DNA of 62,465 bases from JBEBSD01 sp040394475. Its GTDB lineage: Bacteria > Bacteroidota > Bacteroidia > Cytophagales > Spirosomataceae. The stretch spans positions 1 through 62,465 of the forward strand of contig JBEBSD010000033.1 of assembly GCA_040394475.1 (NCBI GenBank). The letters run 5' to 3'. Under the pieces are notes generated by a model. That model saw nothing but the letters and a program-made list of their open reading frames with translations, did not search any database and was not told where the DNA came from. The position numbers were made by a program, and so were the translations under genes. Positions 8,912 to 18,328 of the stretch are shown in pieces (within the stretch, counting starts at the first letter, position 1; each line of letters starts with the position of its first letter).

Positions 8912-11900
8912 TCAGAGCTTCAGATTGAGCGCCAGCCCCAGGTACCTGGGTGACGGATCCTGAAGGTCGGAATCGTTTCCTTCTTTAAAGTCCGGATCCA
9001 GGATCGGCATTTTTTTCCACATCAAAAGATTGTATGCAAAAACCTGCGCGTTAAGCCCTTTTATTTTTGACCCGAGGTTGATGATTTTACCCAGATCGTA
9101 GCCGACTGCCACCCGCCTCAGCTTAAAGAAAGACCTGTCGAACGTGTTGGCGAATTTCTTGTTTTCTTCCTCGGTAACCCTCGCGCGATACGGATATTGC
9201 TGACTCCAGGTCTGCCAGCTGACGGCAGTTGTATTGGGGGTATAGGTACGTGTATCTTTGGTGATATTTCCCAGGACATCTCTGGTAAGCTCTCCGTTCG
9301 CAATGACGACGCCTTGCGGAACGTAAACCGGTTTTCCTGCTGCATACTCGGCATCCCGGTATTCTGTTGAACTAGGGTGTTTGCCGGCCCACCACATTTT
9401 TTCGATGGTATTGGCATTCATAATACCGCCCCATACCCCGTCGATGTCAACACCCACATCAAACCCTTTGATGATGAATTTGTTCTGGAAGCCCAGGCGC
9501 CAGGAGGGATCCATGTGTCCTAAATTATGAACAAAAGCGTCTCTTATCGGAAGTCCTTTTGAATCCAGTATCAACTGGCCTTCAGCACTCTTCATCCAGA
9601 CTTGTGCGTAGTAGCTGTCGGTTCTTTCACCCAACTTGAGATTGCCGAACCGGGGTTGATTGCCGTATATTTCGGTGATTTTCCTGACGTATCGCGACCA
9701 GTTGGCGTTTACATCCCAGGAGAAGTTTTTCTTTCTTATTGCTTTTATCCCGGCTACAATTTCAAAACCATTGGTCTTGTAAACATTCCCGTTGATTTGC
9801 CTGGAAGTAAAGCCGGAAGCTTCCGAAATTCCGAGATCAATAATCTGGTTTTCATCCACGATGTTGTAGTAGGTGAGATCCAGTGTAAGACGGTTTTTAA
9901 AAAGCGCCGATGAGAGCCCCAACTCAAAAGAGGAAGATTTTTCCGGAAGAATGTTGGGATTAACGATGCCTGCCGGATAATAAACAGACGGTGTTGCGCC
10001 GTAGGTAATTCCCTTGTTATAGGCCGAAGAAATTCTGTACGGATTCTCATTACGGGGGTCCAGATCGCTGGATACCTGTGCCCAGGAAGCGTATACTTTC
10101 AGATAATTGACCGCTTCGGGCATCCTGATGAATTCGGATACGATCGTGCTGAGCGACACGGAGGGGTAGAAATAGGAATTATGTGCTACCGGCAAGGTGG
10201 AAGACCAGTCATTACGGGCGGTAAAACTCAGGTAAACAGTATTGTAAAAGTCGAAGTTGGCGGCGCCGTATACACTTCGAATCGTTTTTTCCTGCAGCAG
10301 GTTACTCGCCTGCACCGGGCCGGCGGTGTTGTTCAGACTGTATACGAACGGCACAATCAGCCCGTCGGAGGATTGGTATTCCTGGGAATAGGAACGGCTG
10401 AAAACAGAAGCTCCGCCGTTAAGCCCCAATTGAAAATTATCCGAGAAGTCTTTTGAGTACGACGCCAGCACATCCGCGTCAAAATTAACTTGAGCGGAGT
10501 TCCAGATTTTATAATCTCCGTTTCGGGAATCGCCGTAGTTCATATAGGATTTTGGGCTTTGCATCGACTCGAAACGGTTGACGTTGCGGAGCGATCCTCT
10601 GGCCTGGATGTTGAAATTTTCGTCAAGCGACCATCTCAGCTTCATTTGGGAATCCATGACGTTCCGGTCCTGTTTTTGCTCCAGCTCATACGAAGCAAAG
10701 TAGGGGTTGTTATACCAGGCATAGTTATAGTTAGCCTGCACATACCCTTCGTAGCCCGGCCGGTAAAGATGGTCGCGGAGGTCATTTCCGTTTACGTCGT
10801 CACTCATCCAAAGCAAAATGGTGTAGATGTGGTTTTTAGGGCCGTAGCCATACCTCGGGTAGTTAGGAGAGAATACCTTATTGTACGACAGTGAAGTCTC
10901 CAGGTTCAGATTTTTGGAAAGGTCGAAGGAGGCGTTGAAGTTGATGCTGCCCGTGTTCAGCGACATGTTAGGTACCTGCCCTTTCTGGTAAGCATATTTT
11001 CCGGAAGCATAGTACCTGGCTTTTTCGCCCCTGTAGGCGACAGAAAAATTATTGGTGCTTACTACGCCGGTCTGCAGGAAATTCCGGAGATTATCGTACG
11101 AAACAAAATCGGTCGGTACCCGTTCGTACCGCGAGCGGTCGTCGTAGACGGTGCCTTTTACGTCGCCCCACCAAGGGGTCATTTCTCCTGTTTCTTTATC
11201 GCGTATCGGGCTGTTCCATTGCGGCACTTTGACACCCGAATTGAGCTTTGGCCCCCAGGTCATGTCGCCATCGGAAATACCACCGTCGGCGCCATCCCAG
11301 AATTCATATTGTCCGTTGGAGCCGCTGCCGTACAGGGTTTGGGTTTTGGGAAACACCGTGAAGCCCGCCGTGATCATATTATTGGTGGAAATAGTAACTT
11401 CAAGTCCTTCTTTCTGCGCATTTCTGGTAGTGATCAGGATGGCGCCGTTTTTCCCGCGGGATCCGTAAAGAGCGGAAGCCGCAGTCCCTTTCAGCACGTT
11501 GATGTTTTCAATATCCTCGCCGGTCACATCGAAAAAATCGGTTTCTACCGGTACTCCATCGATAACAATGAGCGGAGTTTTACCCCTTAGCGTAAACGTT
11601 GGTGCCTGGAACATACCGGTCGGATTGGTAACGGTAAGACCGGCTACCTGACCGGATAGCGCATTGCCCAGGTTCATGGTACGGGAGTTGGCAAGTTGTT
11701 CCGTGTTGACTTCCTGGGTGGTAAAGCCCAGTCTCCTTTTCTGCTGCTTGATTCCGATAGCTGTCACGACTACCTCTTCGAGACTCTGAAAATCTTCCTT
11801 CAAGGATACGTCGATCGTATTTTGCTTTTGAACCGCTATCTCCCGGGTTTCGAATCCGATAAAGGAAAACACCAGGACGGCATCGTCGGGGACCGTGATC

Positions 11901-12082
11901 GTATAATTCCCCTCCTGGTCGGTAATGGTACCCTGTGTGCTATTCTTGATCAGAATATTGACTCCGGGCAACCGGGTATCCTGCGAACCGGTGACGGTTC
12001 CGCTGACCGTGGTTTGGCCATAGCAGTAAAAACTACAACAAAGAAATATCAGGAATCCTGATAGCGATAGAAGTTTTCTCAT
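8912..12082 (-). CDS. SusC/RagA-family TonB-linked outer-membrane protein (no STN domain)
   Basis: A 1056-residue SusC-type transporter with signal peptide (LIFLCCSFYCYGQ), a carboxypeptidase-regulatory-like domain (TVSGTVTGSQDTRLPGVNIL), a TonB-box-like linker (SLEEVVVTAIGIKQQKR), a plug with the SusC signature GTAASALYGSRGKNGAILIT and a long beta-barrel ending in LGLALNLKL. It lacks the N-terminal STN signalling domain seen in the two other SusC proteins of the window, which fits the absence of a sigma/FecR pair here. It should form the barrel of a SusCD importer with the SusD-like gene 46 bp downstream. A candidate promoter is about 50 bp upstream. Confidence 0.93.
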   Translation of the reverse strand: MRKLLSLSGFLIFLCCSFYCYGQTTVSGTVTGSQDTRLPGVNILIKNSTQGTITDQEGNYTITVPDDAVLVFSFIGFETREIAVQKQNTIDVSLKEDFQSLEEVVVTAIGIKQQKRRLGFTTQEVNTEQLANSRTMNLGNALSGQVAGLTVTNPTGMFQAPTFTLRGKTPLIVIDGVPVETDFFDVTGEDIENINVLKGTAASALYGSRGKNGAILITTRNAQKEGLEVTISTNNMITAGFTVFPKTQTLYGSGSNGQYEFWDGADGGISDGDMTWGPKLNSGVKVPQWNSPIRDKETGEMTPWWGDVKGTVYDDRSRYERVPTDFVSYDNLRNFLQTGVVSTNNFSVAYRGEKARYYASGKYAYQKGQVPNMSLNTGSINFNASFDLSKNLNLETSLSYNKVFSPNYPRYGYGPKNHIYTILLWMSDDVNGNDLRDHLYRPGYEGYVQANYNYAWYNNPYFASYELEQKQDRNVMDSQMKLRWSLDENFNIQARGSLRNVNRFESMQSPKSYMNYGDSRNGDYKIWNSAQVNFDADVLASYSKDFSDNFQLGLNGGASVFSRSYSQEYQSSDGLIVPFVYSLNNTAGPVQASNLLQEKTIRSVYGAANFDFYNTVYLSFTARNDWSSTLPVAHNSYFYPSVSLSTIVSEFIRMPEAVNYLKVYASWAQVSSDLDPRNENPYRISSAYNKGITYGATPSVYYPAGIVNPNILPEKSSSFELGLSSALFKNRLTLDLTYYNIVDENQIIDLGISEASGFTSRQINGNVYKTNGFEIVAGIKAIRKKNFSWDVNANWSRYVRKITEIYGNQPRFGNLKLGERTDSYYAQVWMKSAEGQLILDSKGLPIRDAFVHNLGHMDPSWRLGFQNKFIIKGFDVGVDIDGVWGGIMNANTIEKMWWAGKHPSSTEYRDAEYAAGKPVYVPQGVVIANGELTRDVLGNITKDTRTYTPNTTAVSWQTWSQQYPYRARVTEEENKKFANTFDRSFFKLRRVAVGYDLGKIINLGSKIKGLNAQVFAYNLLMWKKMPILDPDFKEGNDSDLQDPSPRYLGLALNLKL

Positions 12083-12131
12083 GAATGAAATGCTTTAAGT
12101 TGAATCATAACAATGTAAAGGAATTTATTGT

Positions 12132-12139
12132 CAAAGATA
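12132..12139 (-). promoter_or_regulatory. candidate -7 element for SusC A
   Basis: On the minus strand TATCTTTG matches TAnnTTTG exactly, about 50 bp before the SusC start codon. A TTTG lies farther upstream than the usual 19-21 bp, so the -33 half is uncertain. Confidence 0.4.
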
Positions 12140-12395
12140 AAAACCTGATATAAACTAATTATTACCAAAGTACTGATTGGCTGAAAAAAGAACCGGGCGG
12201 AGATCGTTACCGATTATACCTAGGTACAGGAGTCTGTCGGGCTTGTTTCGCTGCCCACCAAAAGCGTATCGACGCATCGTTTGCCATTACTGTTTGCTAT
12301 TCGGTTCTTTGCTTTACAATTTCCTCGTGTTCAACGGAAGACAAACGAACATACACAAAATCTTTCTAATTATAAAGTAGTTACGAAAGGGCAAG

Positions 12396-12413
12396 GTACC
12401 CTACAAAGGGTAC
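12396..12413 (-). terminator. hairpin after the response regulator gene
   Basis: GTACCC (12396-12401) and GGGTAC (12408-12413) form a perfect 6-bp stem with a 6-nt loop directly after the response regulator stop codon, in the position of an intrinsic terminator, though with no strong T run. Confidence 0.45.
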
Positions 12414-12414
12414 G

Positions 12415-13089
12415 CTAAACAATGAGCTTATACCCTATTCCGCGAATGTTGACAATCTGTACCTGCGGGTCTTCTTTGAGATAACGGCGGAGGCGCGTGA
12501 TGAAGACGTCCAGACTGCGGCCATTGAAGAATGAATCATCGCCCCAAAGCTCCAGCAACACCGTGTTTTTCTCCAGAACCTGGTTGCGTAGCTGATAGAG
12601 GCGGCGCAATAATTCTGCTTCCCGGTGAGACAGCGAGACTTCCTGTCCGGCAAGCGATAATTTTTGTTTGGCCGGATCAAATGTATACCTGCCGATTTTA
12701 AAGACAGCCGGCAGGTCAGCGGATGCGGTTCGCAATCGAAGCAGCGCCTGAATGCGGACAACCAGCTCTTCGAGACTGAAAGGCTTTTTGAGGTAATCAT
12801 TTCCGCCCAGTTCGAAGCCTCTGACAACATCGGCTGTCTGTGAACGTGCGGTCAGGAACATGATGGGCACATTGGGATCCCGCCGGCGGATATGCCCGGC
12901 CATTGTAAACCCGTCCATATCCGGCATCATCACATCCGCGACGACGATATCCGGGCGGTGCTCGTCAAACAGGGCGAGACCGGCAACCCCGTTTTCGGCA
13001 TAGATCACCGTAAATCCGCGGTAGCTGAGGCTGTCATTGACGATCATACCCAATGCAGGCTCGTCCTCGATGAGTAAAACTGTTGACAT
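12415..13089 (-). CDS. OmpR-family response regulator
   Basis: A 224-residue two-component regulator. The receiver domain has the acidic pair in LIEDE, the phosphoacceptor Asp52 in VVADVMMPD, a Thr in FLTARS and the Lys in YLKKPFS; the C-terminal half is an OmpR/PhoB winged helix (SHREAELLRRL, SLDVFITRLRRYLKEDP, NIRGIGYKL). The histidine kinase gene ends 3 bp upstream, so the two form one operon. The spacer on the far side of the kinase gene carries repeated TAACACTA sites with 10-bp phasing, as expected for an OmpR-type dimer, so its target is probably the divergent GLPGLI/outer-membrane pair plus its own operon. Confidence 0.93.
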   Translation of the reverse strand: MSTVLLIEDEPALGMIVNDSLSYRGFTVIYAENGVAGLALFDEHRPDIVVADVMMPDMDGFTMAGHIRRRDPNVPIMFLTARSQTADVVRGFELGGNDYLKKPFSLEELVVRIQALLRLRTASADLPAVFKIGRYTFDPAKQKLSLAGQEVSLSHREAELLRRLYQLRNQVLEKNTVLLELWGDDSFFNGRSLDVFITRLRRYLKEDPQVQIVNIRGIGYKLIV

Positions 13090-13092
13090 GAA

Positions 13093-14514
13093 TTAAAATT
13101 TCAGAATAAATTCACTTCCCCTGCCCGGCTCGCTAACCAGGTCAATGCTGCCGCCATGCCGCTCTACTACCTGCCGGACATAGGCAAGTCCCAGTCCAAA
13201 GCCTTTTACAGCATGTAAATTGCCGGTAGGCACCCGAAAAAAACGGTTAAAAACAGCGTGCTGATGGTTTTTCGAAATTCCGATCCCGTTGTCCGCCACG
13301 GCGAGCTGCCAGTTGTTCCCATCCTTTTTATAGCTGAAAATCACAGTTACATCTTCATGGGAGTATTTAACGGCATTATCGACAAGGTTGCTCAGCACAT
13401 TTGCGAAATGAATCCGATCAACTGAAATCATATCAGTGTCAGGGATATTATGGTCAAAATGAACCTGTTTTGTGGCTTTCAGCAGATAGCTTTCTGTAAT
13501 CTCGGAAACAAGCCGGCGAAGGTTTACCGGCTCGCGATGCAGTTTCATTTCCTGCTTGTCTTCCACTGCCAGATTGAGGACTTTTTCGACCAGCTCAGAG
13601 AGACGCCCGAGGTTATTCCGGGAAATTGACAGGTAGTTCCTTGTTTTTTCCGGATCGTCGAGCACGCCGTAGTGCATCATCGCCTCCACCGCCGCGGTCA
13701 CCGTCGCAATGGGCGTTTTCAGCTCGTGCGTCATGTTGTTGATAAAATCGTTCTTGATCTCCGATAGCCGCTTTTGCCTCAAAATTGTTCGCAGCATATA
13801 GAGGAAGCAGCCGGTTGTCAGAAGTAATAACAAGAAGCTCGCCGTGAGGAGGCCGGCCATTTTTTTGAACAAATAAACAAATGGCGTGTCGAAAGTAGCC
13901 TGTACAAAAAGATTCCTGACCGGATTAACCGCCACAGGAAATGTCCTGAACTGTCTCGATAAATCCGCCCCATCACCGCTTCTGTTAAGGAAGAATGTGG
14001 TGTCACCATTGGATTGCGGGAAAATGCGCAAGGTATCGAGTAAGAATCCGGCTTCAATTCCCCGTTTTTGAAGTTCGTGCCTGTACACTTTGAAGAGTTT
14101 TCTCTTGTCAATCTGTCCGCCTTCCGCCCACCCCAACACCAGCATTTGGGAAATCCGGTTGGCCAATGTGTCTTCCGGAGCTGGTTTTGCAGTTTCGCTT
14201 TCAGCATCCGGGTGAATATACAGGTGATTCTGCGAGCCGGGGCCTGAATGGAATTTTCTGACAATCATCCGGGGCTGCCGGGGACCTGGCGGGCCTGGCG
14301 AGCCGAGCTTCTCACCGTTTCGGCCGAATATCGAGTCCGCCCTTGCTATCTGCTGCGCCTCGACGACCTGAAGCAGCGCTTCCTGGACGGTTTGCCTGAA
14401 CTGTGAGCGGTTGAGCCGATAGGTCGTCAAAAGCCAATAGCCCTGAAAGGCATTGATCGCTGCAATGCAAATGGTCATCAGCCAGAAAATGAACCTGATA
14501 CGGGAGCTGCTCAT
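13093..14514 (-). CDS. membrane sensor histidine kinase
   Basis: A 473-residue kinase with an N-terminal membrane helix (FWLMTICIAAINAFQGYWLL), a periplasmic sensor region of about 180 residues with no recognised fold, a second membrane helix near residues 215-240, then the dimerisation box with His263 in NMTHELKTP and an ATPase domain (N box NLVDNAVKYS, G1 VADNGIGI, G2 GFGLGLAYV). All catalytic boxes look intact. It is cotranscribed with the OmpR-type regulator. A TAGTTTTG element at 14519-14526 on its strand matches the Bacteroidota -7 box but sits so close to the start codon that the transcript would be nearly leaderless. The signal sensed is unknown. Confidence 0.92.
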   Translation of the reverse strand: MSSSRIRFIFWLMTICIAAINAFQGYWLLTTYRLNRSQFRQTVQEALLQVVEAQQIARADSIFGRNGEKLGSPGPPGPRQPRMIVRKFHSGPGSQNHLYIHPDAESETAKPAPEDTLANRISQMLVLGWAEGGQIDKRKLFKVYRHELQKRGIEAGFLLDTLRIFPQSNGDTTFFLNRSGDGADLSRQFRTFPVAVNPVRNLFVQATFDTPFVYLFKKMAGLLTASFLLLLLTTGCFLYMLRTILRQKRLSEIKNDFINNMTHELKTPIATVTAAVEAMMHYGVLDDPEKTRNYLSISRNNLGRLSELVEKVLNLAVEDKQEMKLHREPVNLRRLVSEITESYLLKATKQVHFDHNIPDTDMISVDRIHFANVLSNLVDNAVKYSHEDVTVIFSYKKDGNNWQLAVADNGIGISKNHQHAVFNRFFRVPTGNLHAVKGFGLGLAYVRQVVERHGGSIDLVSEPGRGSEFILKF

Positions 14515-14555
14515 CGTACAAAACTACATCACCGCACACAGATTTGGTACGGCTG

Positions 14556-14592
14556 TAACACTATTTAACACTAAATACCAGTGCTTAACATA
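14556..14592. promoter_or_regulatory. direct-repeat operator, probable OmpR-type binding site
   Basis: TAACACTA occurs at 14556-14563 and again at 14566-14573, exactly one helical turn apart; a third partial copy, TAACATA, lies at 14586-14592, two turns farther on. Tandem half-sites on one face of the helix are typical for OmpR/PhoB-type regulators. The array lies in the divergent spacer between the kinase gene and the GLPGLI gene, just upstream of a near-consensus -7 element CAACTTTG (14602-14609). Confidence 0.55.
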
Positions 14593-14637
14593 GCTTCCTC
14601 CCAACTTTGGAGCACCAAATCCAAACAAAGGAATACT

Positions 14638-15414
14638 ATGAAAATCAAGTTTTTGCTGGCCGCTTTGTGGCTGGCCGCCGGGCAGGCTTATGCACAGTTT
14701 TCAGGACAGATCAGTTATGAGATCATCCGTAAGATCGACCCGTCGTCACTACGAATGCTTATCAACGGCGAGCCGGTCAAGCCAGGCGATCCGAATTTCC
14801 CTACGGACATTCCCGATTCGCGAACTTACGGACAGAAGTCTCTTTTTTCGGGAAATTATGTCAAAGAGGTTTTGGATAATCAGAATACGATTGTCCAAAG
14901 GGTTTCGCGAGATGGCGGCCCTCCGAGAACCGCCAACCTGGGCCGGCCTTTTAATGAATACAAATGTGTCGATCTGGCGGGTCAAAAGTCCATCACGTTC
15001 CTGACGATCGGCGAAGGTACAGAAGCGAAAACCTATCAAAGTGAAAGTCCGATACAGCGCATTTCCGGCTGGCAGTTTTCAGATCAGACGAAGAAAATCG
15101 CGGGTTACCAATGCAAAAAGGCCACCATTACCTTTAATAATGAGCCTTATGCTATCTGGTTTACCGAAGAGCTGCCTGCAACCTATTCGCCGGTCCACGA
15201 GCTCACTCCTGAAAAAGGGGTGGTGCTGCTGATCGAAGGAAGCCGCGAACAGTTTAAGGCAAGCAAAGTACAGCCCCGGGCCGTGAATGCCAAAGAGGTG
15301 GAGCCCCGGACGGATGTAGAGCAGGTTTCCAGAGAGGAACTGACCGACCTGCGTGAAAAGGCGATGGCCGATTTTCGTCAGCAGAGAATGATGCCGGGAG
15401 ACGGAGGCAGGTGA
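14638..15414 (+). CDS. GLPGLI family protein
   Basis: An exported protein of about 258 residues of the Bacteroidota GLPGLI family, named for a C-terminal motif that appears here as a diverged ELPATYSP segment after the conserved KKIAGYQCKKATITF. I start at the ATG at 14638 because it opens a clean signal peptide (MKIKFLLAALWLAAGQAYAQ); the earlier in-frame ATG adds 19 residues with no leader character and overlaps the promoter region. A large outer-membrane barrel gene follows after 4 bp. GLPGLI/barrel pairs beside a two-component system are common in this phylum, and a role in envelope or metal homeostasis has been suggested for some, but nothing here proves that. Confidence 0.85.
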   Translation: MKIKFLLAALWLAAGQAYAQFSGQISYEIIRKIDPSSLRMLINGEPVKPGDPNFPTDIPDSRTYGQKSLFSGNYVKEVLDNQNTIVQRVSRDGGPPRTANLGRPFNEYKCVDLAGQKSITFLTIGEGTEAKTYQSESPIQRISGWQFSDQTKKIAGYQCKKATITFNNEPYAIWFTEELPATYSPVHELTPEKGVVLLIEGSREQFKASKVQPRAVNAKEVEPRTDVEQVSREELTDLREKAMADFRQQRMMPGDGGR

Positions 15415-15418
15415 TTTT

Positions 15419-18184
15419 ATGAGACTCGCAATACTATCAGCCGCAATCCTGACCTGCTTCACCGCCGCCGGACAGCCACCGGGAGTCCGAACGGAAGTGT
15501 CGGGTATCGTTCTCGATTCGATCAGCAGCAAACCCTTGCGCACGGCTTCGGTGTCTTTGCTCACGCAGCGTGATTCTGCCTATGTCACCGCCGGCCTTAC
15601 AGACGGGAACGGCAAATTCGGCCTTAAAAATATCCCGGCCGGCAGCTTTCGCTTGCTCGTTACCTTTATTGGGTATCGCAACAAATCTGTGTTCTTCGAG
15701 GTGTCCGCTAACAACCCGGTGGACCTTGACACCCTGTGGATGCGCGAGCAGAGTACCGATTTACAGGAAGTGGTGATCAAACAGGAGGCGCCGCCGGTGA
15801 CGATCAAAGGGGACACGGTTCAATTCAATGCAGATGCATTCAAGACCGAGCCGAATGCCCAGGTCGAAGAATTGCTTCGAAAGCTGCCCGGTGTTGAAGT
15901 TTCGCGTGACGGGGAAATCAAAAGCAACGGACAGGCGGTGCGCAGGGTGCTGGTGGACGGAAAACCTTTTTTCGGAGACGACCCCAAAATAGCCACCCGC
16001 AACCTCCCGGCTGACATTGTTGATAAGGTACAGGTTTATGACCAGTCTTCCGACCAGTCGCAATTCTCGGGCATTGACGACGGGAGCCAGGAGCGGACGA
16101 TCAACATTACGATCAAAAAAGACAAGGGGAGAGGTTATTTCGGACAAAACGCGATTGGGGCAGGCCGGAATACGGAAACCAATGCCATGCGTTACCAGGG
16201 AAAGCTGAGCCTCAACCGCTTTAACAACCGGAATGGAGGTCCTGGCAGACAACTATCGCTGGTCGGGCAGGCCAACAACCTGAACCAGCAAAACTTTTCG
16301 CCCGGCAGCGGGATGGGAGGCCCCATGACCTTAAATCAGCCCGGTTTAGCCGGCGGTGAAAATGGCCAGAGTCCCGTCAACATCACCGAGGTGCGGGCCG
16401 GCGGGTTCAACTACCGCGCTGAGGGCGGGAAACTGCGCTATGGAAAACGGGCGGAACTATCGGCCAGCTATTTTGCTCATCAGACCATCACCACAACCGA
16501 TCAGAACAGCAGGCGCGAATATGTTCTGCCCGGCCGAACGTTTTTAGCAGACCAATCCAGTGATCACAAGAACCAGACTTTCAATCAGCGCTTTAACGGA
16601 CGGTTTGAGTTTCAACTTGACTCCCTGACCAGCCTGCGTCTGACACCGAATATTTCCTGGCAAAAGATCCGCTACGACAGCGATTTGCGTAACTATTCCT
16701 ATTCAGAAGACGGCGACTCGCTGAATACCGGGGAAACGCATCATCGCTCGGCAGGCAACGGCACAAGCGGGTATAACAACTTGCTGCTGATGCGAAAATT
16801 CGAAAAGCCCGGCCGTACACTGTCAGCCAACCTAAATACCGTATTGTCCGATGGACGCGATAGCGGCTATAACCAATCTCAAAATGTATTTTTTGATCCG
16901 GCGGGAACGGAAAATACGATCGAAAGCATCGATCAGCAAAACCGGCAGCATCGTTTTTCCCTGCAGAACAACCTGAACTTTTCCTTCACCGAACCGCTTT
17001 CGTTCAGGCAAAAACTGGAGGTAAGGTACGCCTGGATTGATCATCAGAACCGTCAGTCACGCTCTGTCTTTGATAAAAATGAAGAAACCACTCATTATTC
17101 CCTCCCCGACTCCCTGCTGACGAACCGGTTTGCGGGGACATTTGCAGCGCACAAGGCGGGCGTTACACTGCAAACGCAGCGGCTTCGGTTTAATTATGCG
17201 TTAGGTTTTGATGTACAGCGCTCCAACCAGGTTTCAGACAATTTATCACTGGATTCCCGCATTGAGAAGCAGTATTTTCACTGGCTCCCCAATGCATTGT
17301 TCAGCTACACGTTTCCCGGCAACCGGCGTGCGCGGCTGCAATACCGCACGCTTATTGTGCCGGCGAGTGCGGCCCAGTTACAGCCTGTAGCCGATAATAC
17401 GAATCCGCTTGACATCAAAAGCGGCAACCCCGCCCTCCGGCCCGAATATCTCAATACGCTGACGCTCACCTACAATGGCTCTGACAACAGCGGTAACCGC
17501 AGCCTTTTCGTTTTTGCAAACCTCAGCCAAAGCAACAGCCGGATCAGCAATGCGATCACGATCGGTGACAATGCCGCACGGTTTTCCGAACCCGTCAATA
17601 CCCGCGGTTACTGGGCGTTGAACAGCTTTCTATCTTGGACCAGGAACATCAACCCGCTGAAATTCAGTATAACACTGAATACCCAGGCTGCTATCTCCAC
17701 GGGGCAGAGCCTGATTAACCATGTCACCAACCAGGCGAATACAACCTTACTTGGGCAGGGAGTGCGTATTCAATCAGCTTTTGACGGCAAGATCGATTAC
17801 GGGCTGGGCGTGCGGATGAGCTATCAGCAGGCAACGTATTCACTATTGCCTCAGCAGAATGCGCAGTACTGGTCGCAGTATGCGACCGCAGATTTGTATT
17901 GGCGGCTTCCATTTCATTTTATATTAAAAACAGACCTGACCTATACCGGCACTACAGGCCGCGCGGCGGGGTACAACCAACAATTCACGCTTTGGAATGC
18001 AGCACTGTCCCGCCAGCTGGGTAAGCAAGGCGAAATCAGTTTGCAAATGTTTGATATCCTGAACCAGAACCGCAGCCTGACCAGGAACACTACCGAGGTC
18101 TATATCGAAGATGTTCAGAGCGTTGTATTGCGAAGATATTTCCTGGTGAGCCTGGTGTACAACCTTCGCAGGTTCGGAATCTGA
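15419..18184 (+). CDS. outer-membrane beta-barrel protein with carboxypeptidase-regulatory-like domain
   Basis: A 921-residue outer-membrane protein: signal peptide (ILSAAILTCFTAAGQ), a carboxypeptidase-regulatory-like domain (EVSGIVLDSISSKPLRTASV), a plug-like region (VEELLRKLPGVEVSRDGEI, RRVLVDGKPFFGDDPKIA) and a long barrel of the OMP_b-brl_3 type (PF14905) ending in YFLVSLVYNLRRFGI. Barrels of this type resemble TonB receptors but are not SusC proteins and have no SusD partner. It is translated 4 bp after the GLPGLI gene and is presumably controlled by the divergent two-component system. Its cargo is unknown. Confidence 0.88.
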   Translation: MRLAILSAAILTCFTAAGQPPGVRTEVSGIVLDSISSKPLRTASVSLLTQRDSAYVTAGLTDGNGKFGLKNIPAGSFRLLVTFIGYRNKSVFFEVSANNPVDLDTLWMREQSTDLQEVVIKQEAPPVTIKGDTVQFNADAFKTEPNAQVEELLRKLPGVEVSRDGEIKSNGQAVRRVLVDGKPFFGDDPKIATRNLPADIVDKVQVYDQSSDQSQFSGIDDGSQERTINITIKKDKGRGYFGQNAIGAGRNTETNAMRYQGKLSLNRFNNRNGGPGRQLSLVGQANNLNQQNFSPGSGMGGPMTLNQPGLAGGENGQSPVNITEVRAGGFNYRAEGGKLRYGKRAELSASYFAHQTITTTDQNSRREYVLPGRTFLADQSSDHKNQTFNQRFNGRFEFQLDSLTSLRLTPNISWQKIRYDSDLRNYSYSEDGDSLNTGETHHRSAGNGTSGYNNLLLMRKFEKPGRTLSANLNTVLSDGRDSGYNQSQNVFFDPAGTENTIESIDQQNRQHRFSLQNNLNFSFTEPLSFRQKLEVRYAWIDHQNRQSRSVFDKNEETTHYSLPDSLLTNRFAGTFAAHKAGVTLQTQRLRFNYALGFDVQRSNQVSDNLSLDSRIEKQYFHWLPNALFSYTFPGNRRARLQYRTLIVPASAAQLQPVADNTNPLDIKSGNPALRPEYLNTLTLTYNGSDNSGNRSLFVFANLSQSNSRISNAITIGDNAARFSEPVNTRGYWALNSFLSWTRNINPLKFSITLNTQAAISTGQSLINHVTNQANTTLLGQGVRIQSAFDGKIDYGLGVRMSYQQATYSLLPQQNAQYWSQYATADLYWRLPFHFILKTDLTYTGTTGRAAGYNQQFTLWNAALSRQLGKQGEISLQMFDILNQNRSLTRNTTEVYIEDVQSVVLRRYFLVSLVYNLRRFGI

Positions 18185-18296
18185 CTCCCCGTTGATTCCT
18201 GAATAAAACGCAGCTGCACTGAACCTTCACCGTTTCGTGTCCATGGTAGCTACACCTTGCTCACAGGAGATGTCTGTTACAGCTATTAATCACATC

Positions 18297-18328
18297 TGCC
18301 AGGCCATTCTGTTTCGTTTCACCTGGCA
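18297..18328. terminator. weak inverted repeat between convergent genes
   Basis: TGCCAGG (18297-18303) pairs with CCTGGCA (18322-18328) across an 18-nt loop, overlapping the stop codon of the leftward T9SS gene. There is no T run, so this is only a possible terminator. Confidence 0.25.

Larger units (their letters stand above)
12083..12414. other. 332-bp spacer before SusC A
   Basis: No gene is visible. The part next to the SusC start carries a candidate -7 element, and the end next to the response regulator stop carries a hairpin; the middle shows nothing I can interpret. Confidence 0.5.
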
